Shown here: positions 45,618 through 54,043 of the stretch, piece after piece
Position numbering within the stretch: the first letter of the stretch is position 1
How the letters are laid out: every line of letters begins with the position of its first letter
Source: Streptomonospora wellingtoniae
GTDB taxonomy: Bacteria; Actinomycetota; Actinomycetes; Streptosporangiales; Streptosporangiaceae
Assembly: GCF_031845375.1 (NCBI RefSeq)
Contig: NZ_JAVREK010000020.1
Location: 1-64,000 of the forward strand
Length of the DNA stretch: 64,000 bases
Reading direction: 5' to 3'
The notes under the pieces: generated by a model
Databases searched by the model: none
What the model saw: only the letters and a program-made list of their open reading frames with translations
What the model was told of the DNA's origin: nothing
Program-made: the position numbers and the translations under genes

Positions 45618-46535
45618 TCAGCCGGCGCCGCCGTGCTCCCCGCCGCCCTCCGAGCCGCCGCTCAGGGCGGCCAGGCAGGCGCGGATCGGCGGGCTCTCGT
45701 ACTCGGCCCGCCACACCGCCGCGATCTCGCGCCGCAGCGGCGCGTCCAGCGGCACGAAGCGAACGCCGGGGGGAGCCGGCCACTGCGCCATCTCCGGGAC
45801 GAGCGCCGCGGCCAGGTCCGCGGCCACCAGCGCCAACTGGGTCGGCACCTCGTCGAGCAGGTAGCGGACATCCGGCTCCACGCCCCGCCCTCTCAGCGCC
45901 TGCACCAGCGCCTCGTGCTGCTCGGTGCCCGGCGAGCAGCTCGCGAACGGGGTGCCCTCCAGCTCGGCCAGGCCGACCCGCTCGCGCCCGGCCAGCGGGT
46001 GGCGGTCCGACAGGGCCGCGCTGACCTCCTCGTCGACGAGGGGACGCACGGACAGGCCGGGCGGGAGGAAGACCGGGCGGTTGGCCCAGCTCTCCACCAG
46101 CAGCAGGTCCAGCTCGCCGCGCAGCAGCAGCGGCATCATGTCGATGACCTCGCCGTCGCGCACCGAGGGGATGAGCCGCGGATGCGCGCGGGCCAGCTCG
46201 GCCAGCGTGCGCGGAAGCAGGGTACGCACGGCGCTGCCGACGCTGCCGATGCGCAGCGGACCGAGCGTCTCTTCACGAAGGTCGGCGAGGTCGTTCTCCG
46301 CCGCACCGGTCTGGGCCACCACCCCGGCGGCGTGCTCGGCCAGCACGCGGCCCGCGTGGGTGAGGCGGACGCCCCGCCCGTCGGGCTCCAGCAGCCGGTG
46401 CCCGGTCTCGCGCTCCAGCTTGTTGAGATGCTGCGAGACGCCGGACGGGGTGATGTGCAGGGCCTGGGCTCCCTGCGCGACCGAGCCGTGGACGGCGACC
46501 GCGTTCAGGATCCGCAACCGCTCCAGATTGAACAC
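45618..46535 (-). CDS. LysR-family transcriptional regulator
   Basis: The 305-residue regulator has an N-terminal winged HTH (about 1-60: ILNAVAVHGSVAQGAQALHI, then PSGVSQHLNKLERETGHRLL) and a periplasmic-binding-like effector domain with GSVGSAVRTLLPRTLAEL. GTG 46535 was chosen for alignment with the family; no ribosome site is clear. It is divergent from the EamA permease gene with only 74 bases between starts. A CATAA/TTATG pair at 46535-46539 and 46555-46559 could be the binding site. Regulation of the permease and itself is inferred from this arrangement. Confidence 0.9.
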   Translation of the reverse strand: MFNLERLRILNAVAVHGSVAQGAQALHITPSGVSQHLNKLERETGHRLLEPDGRGVRLTHAGRVLAEHAAGVVAQTGAAENDLADLREETLGPLRIGSVGSAVRTLLPRTLAELARAHPRLIPSVRDGEVIDMMPLLLRGELDLLLVESWANRPVFLPPGLSVRPLVDEEVSAALSDRHPLAGRERVGLAELEGTPFASCSPGTEQHEALVQALRGRGVEPDVRYLLDEVPTQLALVAADLAAALVPEMAQWPAPPGVRFVPLDAPLRREIAAVWRAEYESPPIRACLAALSGGSEGGGEHGGAG

Positions 46536-46609
46536 ATAAGTAATGTTACCGGGTTTATGGTAGAAATGATCGCTTTTGCTTCGCGCTCGCCCCCGGCACA
46601 GTGGTCGGC

Positions 46610-47622
46610 ATGGACAGGTACGGCGATCCGACGGCCCGGGGTCCGCGTCCGGAGGCGGCCGCGGTGGCGCCTCCGCGGACCGGCCGGACCGCCGGAACCG
46701 GGTCCGCCGCCGCGCCGGGAGCTGGCCGGACCGCCGGACCGCTCGACCGCCTCCACCCGGTGGTCGCGGCGATGTCCGGCGCGGCAGCAAACTCGACCTC
46801 GGCGGCGTTCGCGAAGCTCGCGGGTGCGGGACCCGGCACGACGGCGTTCCTGCGCTGCGCGCTGGCGCTGGTCGTCCTGCTGCGCTCGCGGCGGCGGAGC
46901 ACCGCACGCGCGGGTCCCGCCCGGCACGGCTCGTCGCCGCCGACGCCGCGGCCGGTCTCCTGCTCGGCGTGGACTACGTGTTCTGGGCGCGCAGCATCGA
47001 CGACGTCGGCGCCTCCATCGCGACCGTGCTGATCAACGTGCAGGTGGTCGTCTTCCCCGCGCTGGCGTGGGCTTTCAGCGGGGTGCGTCCGTCAGGCCGC
47101 TTCGCCCTGGCCGCGCCGGTCATGCTCGCCGGAGTGGCCTTCGCGAGTGGGGCGGTCGGCGACGCCGCGCCGGGCGCCTCTCCCGTCTCCGGTGCGATCT
47201 GCGGCGCCGCCGCCGGTGTCGCCTACGCCGGGTACCTGTTCCTCACCAGGTCGGCGGGCGGGACCGGCCACAGCGCCGCGCCCGTATTCGTCTCGACGCT
47301 GTCCGCCGCCGCTGCGGCGGCCGTCCTCGGCGGCGCATGGACCGGCGTCGATCTGGCACTGCCGCTCGCCTCGTGGGGCTGGTTGGCGGCCCTCGCCCTG
47401 GTCGGGCAGGTGCTGTCATGGCTGCTGATCGGTTCCGCCCTGCCCAGGCTCGCACCGGGAACCGGTGCGGCCCTGCTGGTGATCCAGCCCGTCCTGGCGG
47501 TCGCGCTGGGGACGGTCTTCCTCGGCGAGCGGCCGAGCGCGACGCAGCTCGGCGGCTGCGTGCTCGTCCTCCTCGCGATCTGGGCGCTGGCGACCGAGCG
47601 GCCACGCGCCAACCACCGTTGA
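46610..47622 (+). pseudogene. EamA/DMT-family permease with apparent frameshift
   Basis: The frame from 46610 encodes a 40-residue Pro/Arg-rich start. The first EamA helices follow (VVAAMSGAAANSTSAAFAKL, then FLRCALALVVLLRSRRR). It then loses the family pattern at about 46900. The continuation (RLVAADAAAGLLLGVDYVFW to the end at 47622) lies in the -1 frame. Together they would give a normal two-EamA-domain, ten-helix metabolite exporter of about 335 residues, ending SATQLGGCVLVLLAIWAL. The slip must fall between about 46895 and 46921 in a GC-rich run. It may be a true inactivating mutation, an assembly error or, less likely, programmed frameshifting. It pairs with the divergent LysR gene. Confidence 0.7.
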
Positions 47623-47675
47623 TCTTGTAGCTATCGTCACTGGAAATCGTTTTACATCACGATAGCTACAAGATC
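47621..47675. repeat. 17-bp perfect inverted repeat of low GC
   Basis: Arms 47621-47637 (GATCTTGTAGCTATCGT) and 47659-47675 are perfect reverse complements around a 21-base spacer. The element overlaps the EamA stop codon and sits between convergent genes. Base composition is far more AT-rich than the flanks. It may be a bidirectional terminator or a small dispersed (REP/MITE-like) repeat. Confidence 0.75.
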
Positions 47676-47730
47676 GGCGGGGTTCGGGGAGGTGCCCGCC
47701 GCCCACCGGCTGCCCCGCCGTGCGGCCGGA

Positions 47731-49737
47731 CTACACCGTGCGGAGGATCAGGGTGCTGTCCAGGTAGCACCACGCCCAGTCCTCCCCCTCCTCGGCCGCG
47801 GCGGCGAGGGGGTGCTCGGCCTCGGTCGCGTGCGCCGACGCGTGGCGGTTGGGGGAGGAGTCGCAGCAGCCCACGTGGCCGCAGCCGAGGCAGATGCGCA
47901 GGTGCACCCAGTCGTTCTCGCCCGTGAGCAGGCAGTCGACGCACCCGGCCGTGCCGGGCAGCACGGGGCTGATCCGCGAAGTGTGCGGGCAGGCCTGGGG
48001 ATCGGCCGCGAAGTCGACCGGGATGCTGGGATCGGGGTAGTCGCCGGGAGGCGGTGTGGGGATGCCCAGCTCGTCCAGCAGGGTGCCGGCCAGGTCGGCG
48101 CCGACGGAGCGCGAGGTGTCGACGATTCGGCGCGCCCCCGAGGGGGCGAGGACGCCGGGCTCGGGGGCGTCGACCGGCCGCACCACGATCGGCGCGTCCG
48201 GTGCGAGCCGGCCGACGACGGCGGCGATCCGGGCGCTCTCCTCGGCGGTGTTCTCCGCGATGACGACAGCGCGGGCCGAGAGCAGTCCCGCCGCTTCGAG
48301 GACGTTCTGGCGCAACGGGTCGCCGCGGACCACGGTGTACTCCTCCGCCTCGGCTGCCGCCGCGAGGTCGGGGCTCAGTGTCGTGACGGCCACGGGGATG
48401 CCGCGGGCGCGCACGGCGGCGGCGAGCTCGGCGGCCACCGGGCCCCAGCCCGAGACCAGCACCGGCGCCTCGGGCGACGCGTCTGTTCCGCCGCCGTCGT
48501 CCCCGTCGCGGCCGGCACGCGAGGCGGACGCCGCGGTACGCGGCCGGAGGCGTCCGCCCGCCCAGCGCCCGAGGCGGTCGCCGAGCGCGGCCAGCGCCGG
48601 TGTCAAAGTCATCAGCAGCACCGTGACCGCGATGAGCACCTGCTCGCCGTCCGAGCCCAGCCCGGCCGGTGTCAGGCCCGCCTCCGCTCCCGAGCGCTGG
48701 AGGACGAAGGAGAACTCGCCGATCTGGGCGAGGAGCAGTGCGCCCGCCACGGCCGTGGAAGCGCCAACGCCCAGCACCGACAGCGCCAGCGCGCCGGTGG
48801 CCGCCTTGATCGCGACGACGGCGACCGCCAGCAGCAGCACCATCCACCACAGCTCCAGCAGCACGCTCAGATCCAGCAGCATGCCGATGGAGACGAAGAA
48901 CGTGGCGCTGAAGAGGATCTGCAGCGGCAGCACCTCGCCCAGGGCGTGCGCGCTGTGCCGCGACTCGCTGACCACCAGCCCGGCCAGGAACGCGCCGAGC
49001 GCGACGCTGACCCCGGCCAGCGAGGTCAGGTAGGCGGTGCCCAGGCCGATGGCGACCACGGTGAGCAGGAAGACCTCGGGCGAGCAGGCGCGCGCCACGC
49101 GTTCCAGCACCGGCGGCATGACCTTGCGGGCGACGACCAGCACCACGACCAGCACGGCCGCGGCGGTGGCCAGGGCGCGGGCGATCTCCAGCGGGCTCTC
49201 GCCCGATCCGCTCAGCAGCGGGATGAGCAGCACCATCAGCACCACGGCCAGGTCCTGGAAGATCAGCGTGGCGATCGAGGCCTGCCCGAGCGGCGCCGTG
49301 GTCCGCCCTGCCGCGGACAGCACCTTGAGCACGATGGCGGTGGAGGAGAGTGCGACGAGGAAGCCGGTGAACACGCCGGCCCTCCAGCCGGCCCCGAACG
49401 CGATGACCAGTCCCGCGACCACCGCGATCGTCAGCAGGGCCTGCAACCCGCCGCCCACCAGCACGTGGCGCTTGATCGAGGCGAGCCGGGCGAGGGAGAA
49501 CTCGATGCCGATGGTGAACAGCAGCAGGATGACACCGATCTCGGCCGCGGCCTCGACGGTCTCCGTGGTGGGTACGAGCCCCAGCTGGTGCGGGCCGATC
49601 GCCACGCCGGCCAGCAGGAATCCGACGATGGGGACGACGCGCACGCGCAGGCTGAGGTAGCCGATCACGGCGGCCGCACACACCAGCAGCACCACAGGCG
49701 AGAGGAACTCCGGAGTCTCCTCGGCGGCCAGGAGCAT
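47731..49737 (-). CDS. Kef/CPA2-type cation:proton antiporter with C-terminal UBP zinc finger
   Basis: The 668-residue protein has a CPA2 antiporter core of about 12 TM helices (residues 10-390; GFLLAGVAIGP, LLFTIGIEFSL, SSTAIVLKVLS, LIFQDLAVVLM). A TrkA-N-like cytosolic region follows at about 425-560 (PVLVSGWGPVAAELAAAV). The last 85 residues form a UBP-type zinc finger with conserved Cys/His: CPHT, GCVDC, CLGCGHVGCCDS and HASAHATEAEHPL. This finger binds ubiquitin C-termini in eukaryotes; its bacterial ligand is unknown. ATG 49737 follows GAGGT. It probably exchanges K+ or Na+ for protons under NAD(H) control through the TrkA-N domain, which is inferred. Confidence 0.9.
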   Translation of the reverse strand: MLLAAEETPEFLSPVVLLVCAAAVIGYLSLRVRVVPIVGFLLAGVAIGPHQLGLVPTTETVEAAAEIGVILLLFTIGIEFSLARLASIKRHVLVGGGLQALLTIAVVAGLVIAFGAGWRAGVFTGFLVALSSTAIVLKVLSAAGRTTAPLGQASIATLIFQDLAVVLMVLLIPLLSGSGESPLEIARALATAAAVLVVVLVVARKVMPPVLERVARACSPEVFLLTVVAIGLGTAYLTSLAGVSVALGAFLAGLVVSESRHSAHALGEVLPLQILFSATFFVSIGMLLDLSVLLELWWMVLLLAVAVVAIKAATGALALSVLGVGASTAVAGALLLAQIGEFSFVLQRSGAEAGLTPAGLGSDGEQVLIAVTVLLMTLTPALAALGDRLGRWAGGRLRPRTAASASRAGRDGDDGGGTDASPEAPVLVSGWGPVAAELAAAVRARGIPVAVTTLSPDLAAAAEAEEYTVVRGDPLRQNVLEAAGLLSARAVVIAENTAEESARIAAVVGRLAPDAPIVVRPVDAPEPGVLAPSGARRIVDTSRSVGADLAGTLLDELGIPTPPPGDYPDPSIPVDFAADPQACPHTSRISPVLPGTAGCVDCLLTGENDWVHLRICLGCGHVGCCDSSPNRHASAHATEAEHPLAAAAEEGEDWAWCYLDSTLILRTV

Positions 49738-49878
49738 GCGGGACCTCGATTCTGCGCTGTTCACGGGGCTGGTCCGGCGTGGCCAGAATAGGCGGCCGAC
49801 CGGCGCGGAGCGAGCACGGGCAAGGAGACCCCGGTCTCTCCGCACCCATTCGGGTTACCGGCGAGTAATATGTAGGTC

Positions 49879-50346
49879 ATGGCAACCATGAACGAAGAGG
49901 CCGCCGAGGTCGTGAAGTCCGGCTTTCTGGCGGCGGTGCCCTTCGCCCGCACGCTGGGCGTGGAGTTCCTCGAGGTCGACTACGACCGCATCGCCATGCG
50001 GCTGCCCGACACCGAGATCCACCACAACCATGTCGGCGGGCCGCATGCCGGGGCGATGTTCACGCTGGGCGAGTCGGCGTCCGGGGCGATCATCACCGGC
50101 GCGTTCGGCCACCTGCTCGACCGCGCCGTGCCGCTGGCGGTCAAGGCGGAGATCCACTACCGCAAGCTCGCGATGGGCGACGTGATCGCTGAGGCGCGGC
50201 TGAACCGGCCCCGCGAGGAGATCGAGGCGGAGCTCGAATCGGGCGGGCGGCCGGAGTTCGCCGTCGAGGTCGGGCTGGGCACCGCGGACGGAACGGCCAC
50301 CGGCGCCATGACCGTCACCTGGACTCTCAAGCCGATCCGGCGCTGA
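49879..50346 (+). CDS. DUF4442/PaaI-like hotdog thioesterase
   Basis: The 155-residue protein has the hotdog fold signature HHNHVGGPHAGAMFTLGESA, which contains the conserved Asn-His and Gly-Gly-x-His-x-Gly segment of the PaaI/DUF4442 acyl-CoA thioesterase group. AVKAEIHYRKLAMGDVIAEA and a C-terminal MTVTWTLKP strand complete it. It hydrolyses or binds acyl-CoA; substrate unknown. ATG 49879 is the first of two near-adjacent ATGs. It is divergent from the antiporter gene. Confidence 0.83.
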   Translation: MATMNEEAAEVVKSGFLAAVPFARTLGVEFLEVDYDRIAMRLPDTEIHHNHVGGPHAGAMFTLGESASGAIITGAFGHLLDRAVPLAVKAEIHYRKLAMGDVIAEARLNRPREEIEAELESGGRPEFAVEVGLGTADGTATGAMTVTWTLKPIRR

Positions 50347-50520
50347 CCCCGCTCCCGGTGCGGCCCGCGCCGGCACGGCCGGGTGTTCGCACCGTTGGTG
50401 CTCCGGGAATGTCGCAGCCGACGGATACGGTGGCCGAGCCGGCACCAGGTCGGCGACGTCCGGGCGCCGTCCGGGAGCGGTCTCGGCGCCTCCGGACCGT
50501 CTACACGGAGGTGGGGCAGT

Positions 50521-51660
50521 GTGAGATTCCGAGCCGACCGAGACTCGTTCGCCGACGCGGTGGCGTGGACCGCCCGCGCCCTGCCCACACGACCGTCCAT
50601 GCCGGTGTTGGCGGGGATGCGTCTGGAGACCGCGGCCGGCTCCTCAGCGCTGCGGCTGTCCAGTTTCGACTACGAAGTCTCCGCGCGGGCCGAGGTCGAG
50701 GTCTCCGTCGAGGACCCCGGCGCCGTCCTCGTCTCCGGCCGGCTGCTCGGCGAGATCGCCCGAAACCTCCCCGACGCCCCGGTGGAGCTCCACGCCGACG
50801 GCGCTCGCGTGCTCGTCACCTGCGGCAGTGCGCGCTTCACCCTGCTCACGCTGCCGATCGAGGACTATCCGGCGCTGCCGGCGATGCCTGAGGTCAGCGG
50901 TTCCCTCAGCGCCGACTCCTTCGCCGCCGCTGTCCGCCAGGTCGGCCCGGCCGCCAGCCGCGACGACACGCTGCCGATGCTCACCGGCGTGAACATCGCC
51001 TTCTCCGGCGAATCGCTGACCCTGGTCGCAACGGACCGATACCGCATCGCCGTACGCGAGCTGTGGTGGAAGCCGCAGGCCGCCGAGTTGGAGACCTCCG
51101 CTCTGGTTCCCGCTCGAACGCTGCACGAGATCGCCCGCTCGCTGGTCGGCGGCACCAACATCGACCTCGCGCTGTCGGCGGCCGCCGGCGGGGCCGCAGG
51201 CGAGGGGATGATCGGCTTCGAGAACAACGGACGGCGCACCACCACGCGCCTGATCGACAGCGACTTCGTCAAGTACGAATCCCGGTTCCCGCAGGAGTCC
51301 GGCGCCCGCGCGAAGCTCGCCACCGCGCCGTTGATCGAGGCGGTCAAGCGCGTCGCCCTGGTCGCCGACCGCAACACCCCGCTGCGCCTCTCCTTCAGCG
51401 CGGGCGAGGTCGTGCTGGAGGCCGGATCGGGCGACGACGCCCAAGCCGCCGAAAGGCTCGACGCCGAGCTGAGGGGCGATCCCATCCGCGTGGCGTTCAC
51501 GCCCGACTACCTCCTCGACGGCTTGGGCGCGGTGCACTCCGAGTCCGTCCACATCGACTTCACCCAGCCGACCAAGCCCGTCGTCCTCTCCGACGTCCCC
51601 GCCGACGACGCTCGGCCCCCCGAGTTCCGCTACCTGGTCATGCCGCTTCGGGTGGCGTGA
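50521..51660 (+). CDS. DNA polymerase III beta-clamp-like protein (second DnaN)
   Basis: The 379-residue protein shows the three-domain beta-clamp fold. It starts with MRFRADRDSFADAVAWTARA, has the mid-domain MLTGVNIAFSGESLTLVATD and the hallmark DRYRIAVREL, and ends in YLVMPLRV like true clamps. GTG 50521 follows the strong GGAGGTGGGG. No dnaA, recF or gyrB is adjacent, so this is unlikely to be the replicative dnaN; Streptomyces also carry a DnaN-like paralogue. Clamp paralogues may serve translesion synthesis or repair. It lies about 1.4 kb from the DnaA-box cluster at 53.0 kb, which may be coincidental. Confidence 0.9.
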   Translation: MRFRADRDSFADAVAWTARALPTRPSMPVLAGMRLETAAGSSALRLSSFDYEVSARAEVEVSVEDPGAVLVSGRLLGEIARNLPDAPVELHADGARVLVTCGSARFTLLTLPIEDYPALPAMPEVSGSLSADSFAAAVRQVGPAASRDDTLPMLTGVNIAFSGESLTLVATDRYRIAVRELWWKPQAAELETSALVPARTLHEIARSLVGGTNIDLALSAAAGGAAGEGMIGFENNGRRTTTRLIDSDFVKYESRFPQESGARAKLATAPLIEAVKRVALVADRNTPLRLSFSAGEVVLEAGSGDDAQAAERLDAELRGDPIRVAFTPDYLLDGLGAVHSESVHIDFTQPTKPVVLSDVPADDARPPEFRYLVMPLRVA

Positions 51661-51680
51661 CGGCGCACGCGGCATAGGGG

Positions 51681-51714
51681 CCCTGCCCTCGCCCTGGCCC
51701 TGCCCTCGCCCTGG
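51681..51714 (+). repeat. Two tandem 17-bp direct repeats
   Basis: The unit CCCTGCCCTCGCCCTGG occurs at 51681-51697 and 51698-51714, between the clamp gene and the convergent PPOX gene, with further CCTGGCCCGG variants after it. It is probably slippage-derived. Confidence 0.8.
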
Positions 51715-51765
51715 CCCGGCCGGTCCCCTGGCCCGGCCGCGCCCCGGGAGCTCGGCAGCGACGGC

Positions 51766-52194
51766 TCAGTCGGGGCAGCCCTCCATGTTCTCGATGTCGT
51801 GGTTGAGGTCCAGCGGCACGAACTCGTAGTGCCGGGTGCGGTACTTCAGCAGCTTGCGGGTCATCGGCACCCCCCAGCCGTGCAGCATCGGGTGGCGGCG
51901 CGCCAGCAGCAGGGAGGCGCGCTTGGCCTCGTCGCCGTCCAGGGGGCGTACCTCGCCGCGCACGGCGCCTCCGCGCGGCTTGCCGTTGAACGCCGCCGGC
52001 TGCAGGTCGGCGCCGGCGTTGCGGGCGAGCCGCTGCGCCCCACCCGACTCCTCCCACGTGCGGAAGAGGACCCGGCCGTCCTCGACCGCGACGCTGACCT
52101 GTTGGCTCTGCGGCCTGACGCCGTCGTCGTGGTAGGTGAGCAGCAGGGCCGTCTTGTAGCGCTGGAACGGCCTCAGGAGCGTGGCTGCGGTCAT
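51766..52194 (-). CDS. PPOX-class F420/FMN-dependent oxidoreductase-like protein
   Basis: The 142-residue split-barrel protein has YKTALLLTYHDDGVRPQSQQV, VLFRTWEESGGAQRLARN and GEVRPLDGDEA segments typical of PPOX-class flavin/deazaflavin-binding proteins such as Rv1155-like enzymes. The C-terminal FVPLDLNHDIENMEG region is less common. F420 or FMN binding cannot be told apart by eye. It is monocistronic and convergent with the clamp gene. Confidence 0.8.
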   Translation of the reverse strand: MTAATLLRPFQRYKTALLLTYHDDGVRPQSQQVSVAVEDGRVLFRTWEESGGAQRLARNAGADLQPAAFNGKPRGGAVRGEVRPLDGDEAKRASLLLARRHPMLHGWGVPMTRKLLKYRTRHYEFVPLDLNHDIENMEGCPD

Positions 52195-52338
52195 CCCGGT
52201 GAACTCCCTCGTCGGACACTGGCGTGTGCTACTTCACTCTTCCCCAAAAACGTGGTCTACGTCACCCCCGCAGCCGAGGCGGTCACGCCGAATTCCACGG
52301 CGCCCGTGCGTGGCGCCGCGGAGCCGGTAGCGGGGAGG

Positions 52339-52788
52339 TCAGGTGATGGTGTAGGAGTCGCCGACGCGCTCGCGCAGCTCCTCTGCGGACACCTCGGCCA
52401 CGTAGGAGCCGATCCCCCACCGGTGGCCGAACGGGTCGCGCAGCCACCCCATACGCATGCCGTAGGGCTGGTCCTCCACCGGGCTCTCGGCGGTCGCCCC
52501 GGCGGCGAGCGCCGCTTCGAACACGGCGTCGGCGTCGGCGACCGTGAGCATCAGGCTCACCGGAGTGTCGCCGGCGGCCAGCGGTCCGCGAAGGCCGAGC
52601 TCCGGGTGCTCGTCGGCGAGATAGACCGGCGCGCCTTCCACGGTGAGCTCGGCGTGGCCGATGCGGCCGTCCTCGCCCGTCCAGCGCTGGTCCTCGACTG
52701 CGCCGAACGCGCGGCGGTAGAAGTCGATCGCGGCATCGGCGCCGTCCACACACAGGTAGCAGACGAGTGGGTTCGCTTCTGCGGTCAT
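52339..52788 (-). CDS. VOC-superfamily (glyoxalase/PhnB-like) protein
   Basis: The 149-residue protein has the PhnB-like betaalphabetabetabeta repeat: VCYLCVDGADAAIDFYRRAF at the start, then VSLMLTVADADAVFEAALAA, and the closing DPFGHRWGI motif with its metal-type Glu/His. Such proteins are often antibiotic-binding or unassigned isomerases. The start is either ATG 52788 or GTG 52794; AAGGATGTGAG fits ATG 52788. Substrate unknown. Confidence 0.85.
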   Translation of the reverse strand: MTAEANPLVCYLCVDGADAAIDFYRRAFGAVEDQRWTGEDGRIGHAELTVEGAPVYLADEHPELGLRGPLAAGDTPVSLMLTVADADAVFEAALAAGATAESPVEDQPYGMRMGWLRDPFGHRWGIGSYVAEVSAEELRERVGDSYTIT

Positions 52789-53143
52789 GGCCACTCACAT
52801 CCTTCGTCCCACCGAAGTGGGTCGGTCCGAACGGATGCTTTCCACGCTAGCCCCGCAACGGGCGCCCGGTCTTGGACGAATGGGACGCGACCGGGACGCC
52901 GATTACGGACCCGCGCAGAGAAGGCGGCGAACAGGAAGGTGGGCCGGAAGTGAACGGAAAGCCAAGGCGGGTCATCTCCCGGTCAACCGCCGAGGAGAAC
53001 GAAGAAGGTGGGTTCCCGTGGTTTATCCACAGGCATTTTTGACCGCTCGGCGACTCCCGTCGGATTTCCACGAGTTACCCACAGGGTTATCCACAAGGCT
53101 CCGCCAATGGGGGAAGACATGTGGATAGGGCGCAGGCGTCCGC
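52789..53143. other. 355-base intergenic region with DnaA boxes
   Basis: This gap between the VOC gene (minus strand) and the end of the DUF2786 gene has no supported gene. Frames that run through it lack ribosome sites. Its notable content is the DnaA-box cluster at 53023-53128. Confidence 0.6.
53023..53128. promoter_or_regulatory. DnaA-box cluster
   Basis: Four box-like 9-mers lie within 106 bases: TTATCCACA (53023-53031), TTACCCACA (53075-53083), TTATCCACA (53087-53095) and, in reverse, CTATCCACA (53120-53128). Two are perfect consensus boxes. It is too small for an actinobacterial oriC, which usually has many more boxes between dnaA and dnaN. A DnaA-titrating or regulatory cluster is the better reading. 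Confidence 0.6.
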
Positions 53144-53986
53144 TTACTCCCTTTCGGACAGAGCCGAGGTTCCGCCTTGGCCAACCGAAGAGCCGATGCC
53201 GAGTTCGGCGCGGCGTCCGCGCACGTACCCGGCGCGGTAGCCGGCCCGGTGGTGGGTGCGCTCTGGTCGAGTGGGCTTGAGCTGCGGGAAGCGGCGCTGG
53301 AAATCCTCGCGCACCCGGTCGATGTCCGTGCGCAGCACGACTTCGGCCCCGCGGGAGGAGGCCTCCTGCTCGCCTGCCTCGCCCGACCCCGACGCGGCGG
53401 CGCCGTCCTCCTCGCGCTCCTCGCGCAGCCGGGCGCGGAACTCCTTGATCCGCTCGGCAACTGCGTAGCCGTAGGCGCGCACGAACGACCGGTAGAAGCG
53501 GCTGCGCTCGGTTGAGAGGGTGGAGCGGTCGTAGTTGCGCAGCTCGCGCAGGTTGGCGATGTGCTCGCGCGCCGTGAAGCGGGCCGAGGCCTCCATCTGC
53601 ATGGTGATGGAGGGCAGCAGGACCCGGAGCGCGTCGAGGGCGCTCGCGGTGCCGACGATGATCAGCGTGCGCTCGGTGTTGGCCGAGGTGTTGCCGCGCA
53701 CAGCCGACTGGCAGCCGTAGGCGGCGGCGATCCCGGCCAGCGCTTTGACACGCGCCTTGCCGTGCCCTCCCACGCCGGAGACCGGGAAGTCGAACCGGGT
53801 GACGGACTCCGGCGACTCGCCCCGCTCGGCGCGCGCCTCGGCCTCCGCGATGGCGTGCCGAGTCATCAGTTCGGCCGCTTTGGCGGTGAACGCCTGGCTC
53901 TCGGAATCGGTGACCGCAGGGTCCTCCGCCATCCGGAGGAGCCCGCGGACCCGCTCGATCATCTTCTGACGAGCTTCAGTCGACAT
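53144..53986 (-). CDS. DUF2786 family protein
   Basis: The 280-residue protein matches DUF2786: KMIERVRGLLRMAEDP at the N-terminus, then FTAKAAELMTRHAIAEAEA. A YGCQSAVRGNTSANTERTLIIVGTA region and an FYRSFVRAYGYAVAERI segment follow. The C-terminal 90 residues are charged and low-complexity. Function unknown; it is widespread in actinobacteria and their phages. It is the first minus-strand gene beside the DnaA-box cluster, but its 3' end faces it, so promoter control by DnaA is unlikely. Confidence 0.82.
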   Translation of the reverse strand: MSTEARQKMIERVRGLLRMAEDPAVTDSESQAFTAKAAELMTRHAIAEAEARAERGESPESVTRFDFPVSGVGGHGKARVKALAGIAAAYGCQSAVRGNTSANTERTLIIVGTASALDALRVLLPSITMQMEASARFTAREHIANLRELRNYDRSTLSTERSRFYRSFVRAYGYAVAERIKEFRARLREEREEDGAAASGSGEAGEQEASSRGAEVVLRTDIDRVREDFQRRFPQLKPTRPERTHHRAGYRAGYVRGRRAELGIGSSVGQGGTSALSERE

Positions 53987-54043
53987 AGAGCGCTTGGTCG
54001 TTCCCCGTGGGTTGTTCTGCCATAGACCGGTGCAACAAGTGGA

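Noticed and set aside
53023..53128. DnaA-box cluster as the chromosomal origin oriC
   Set aside because: Only four boxes, no dnaA next to it, and the clamp gene nearby is not in the usual dnaA-dnaN-recF order.
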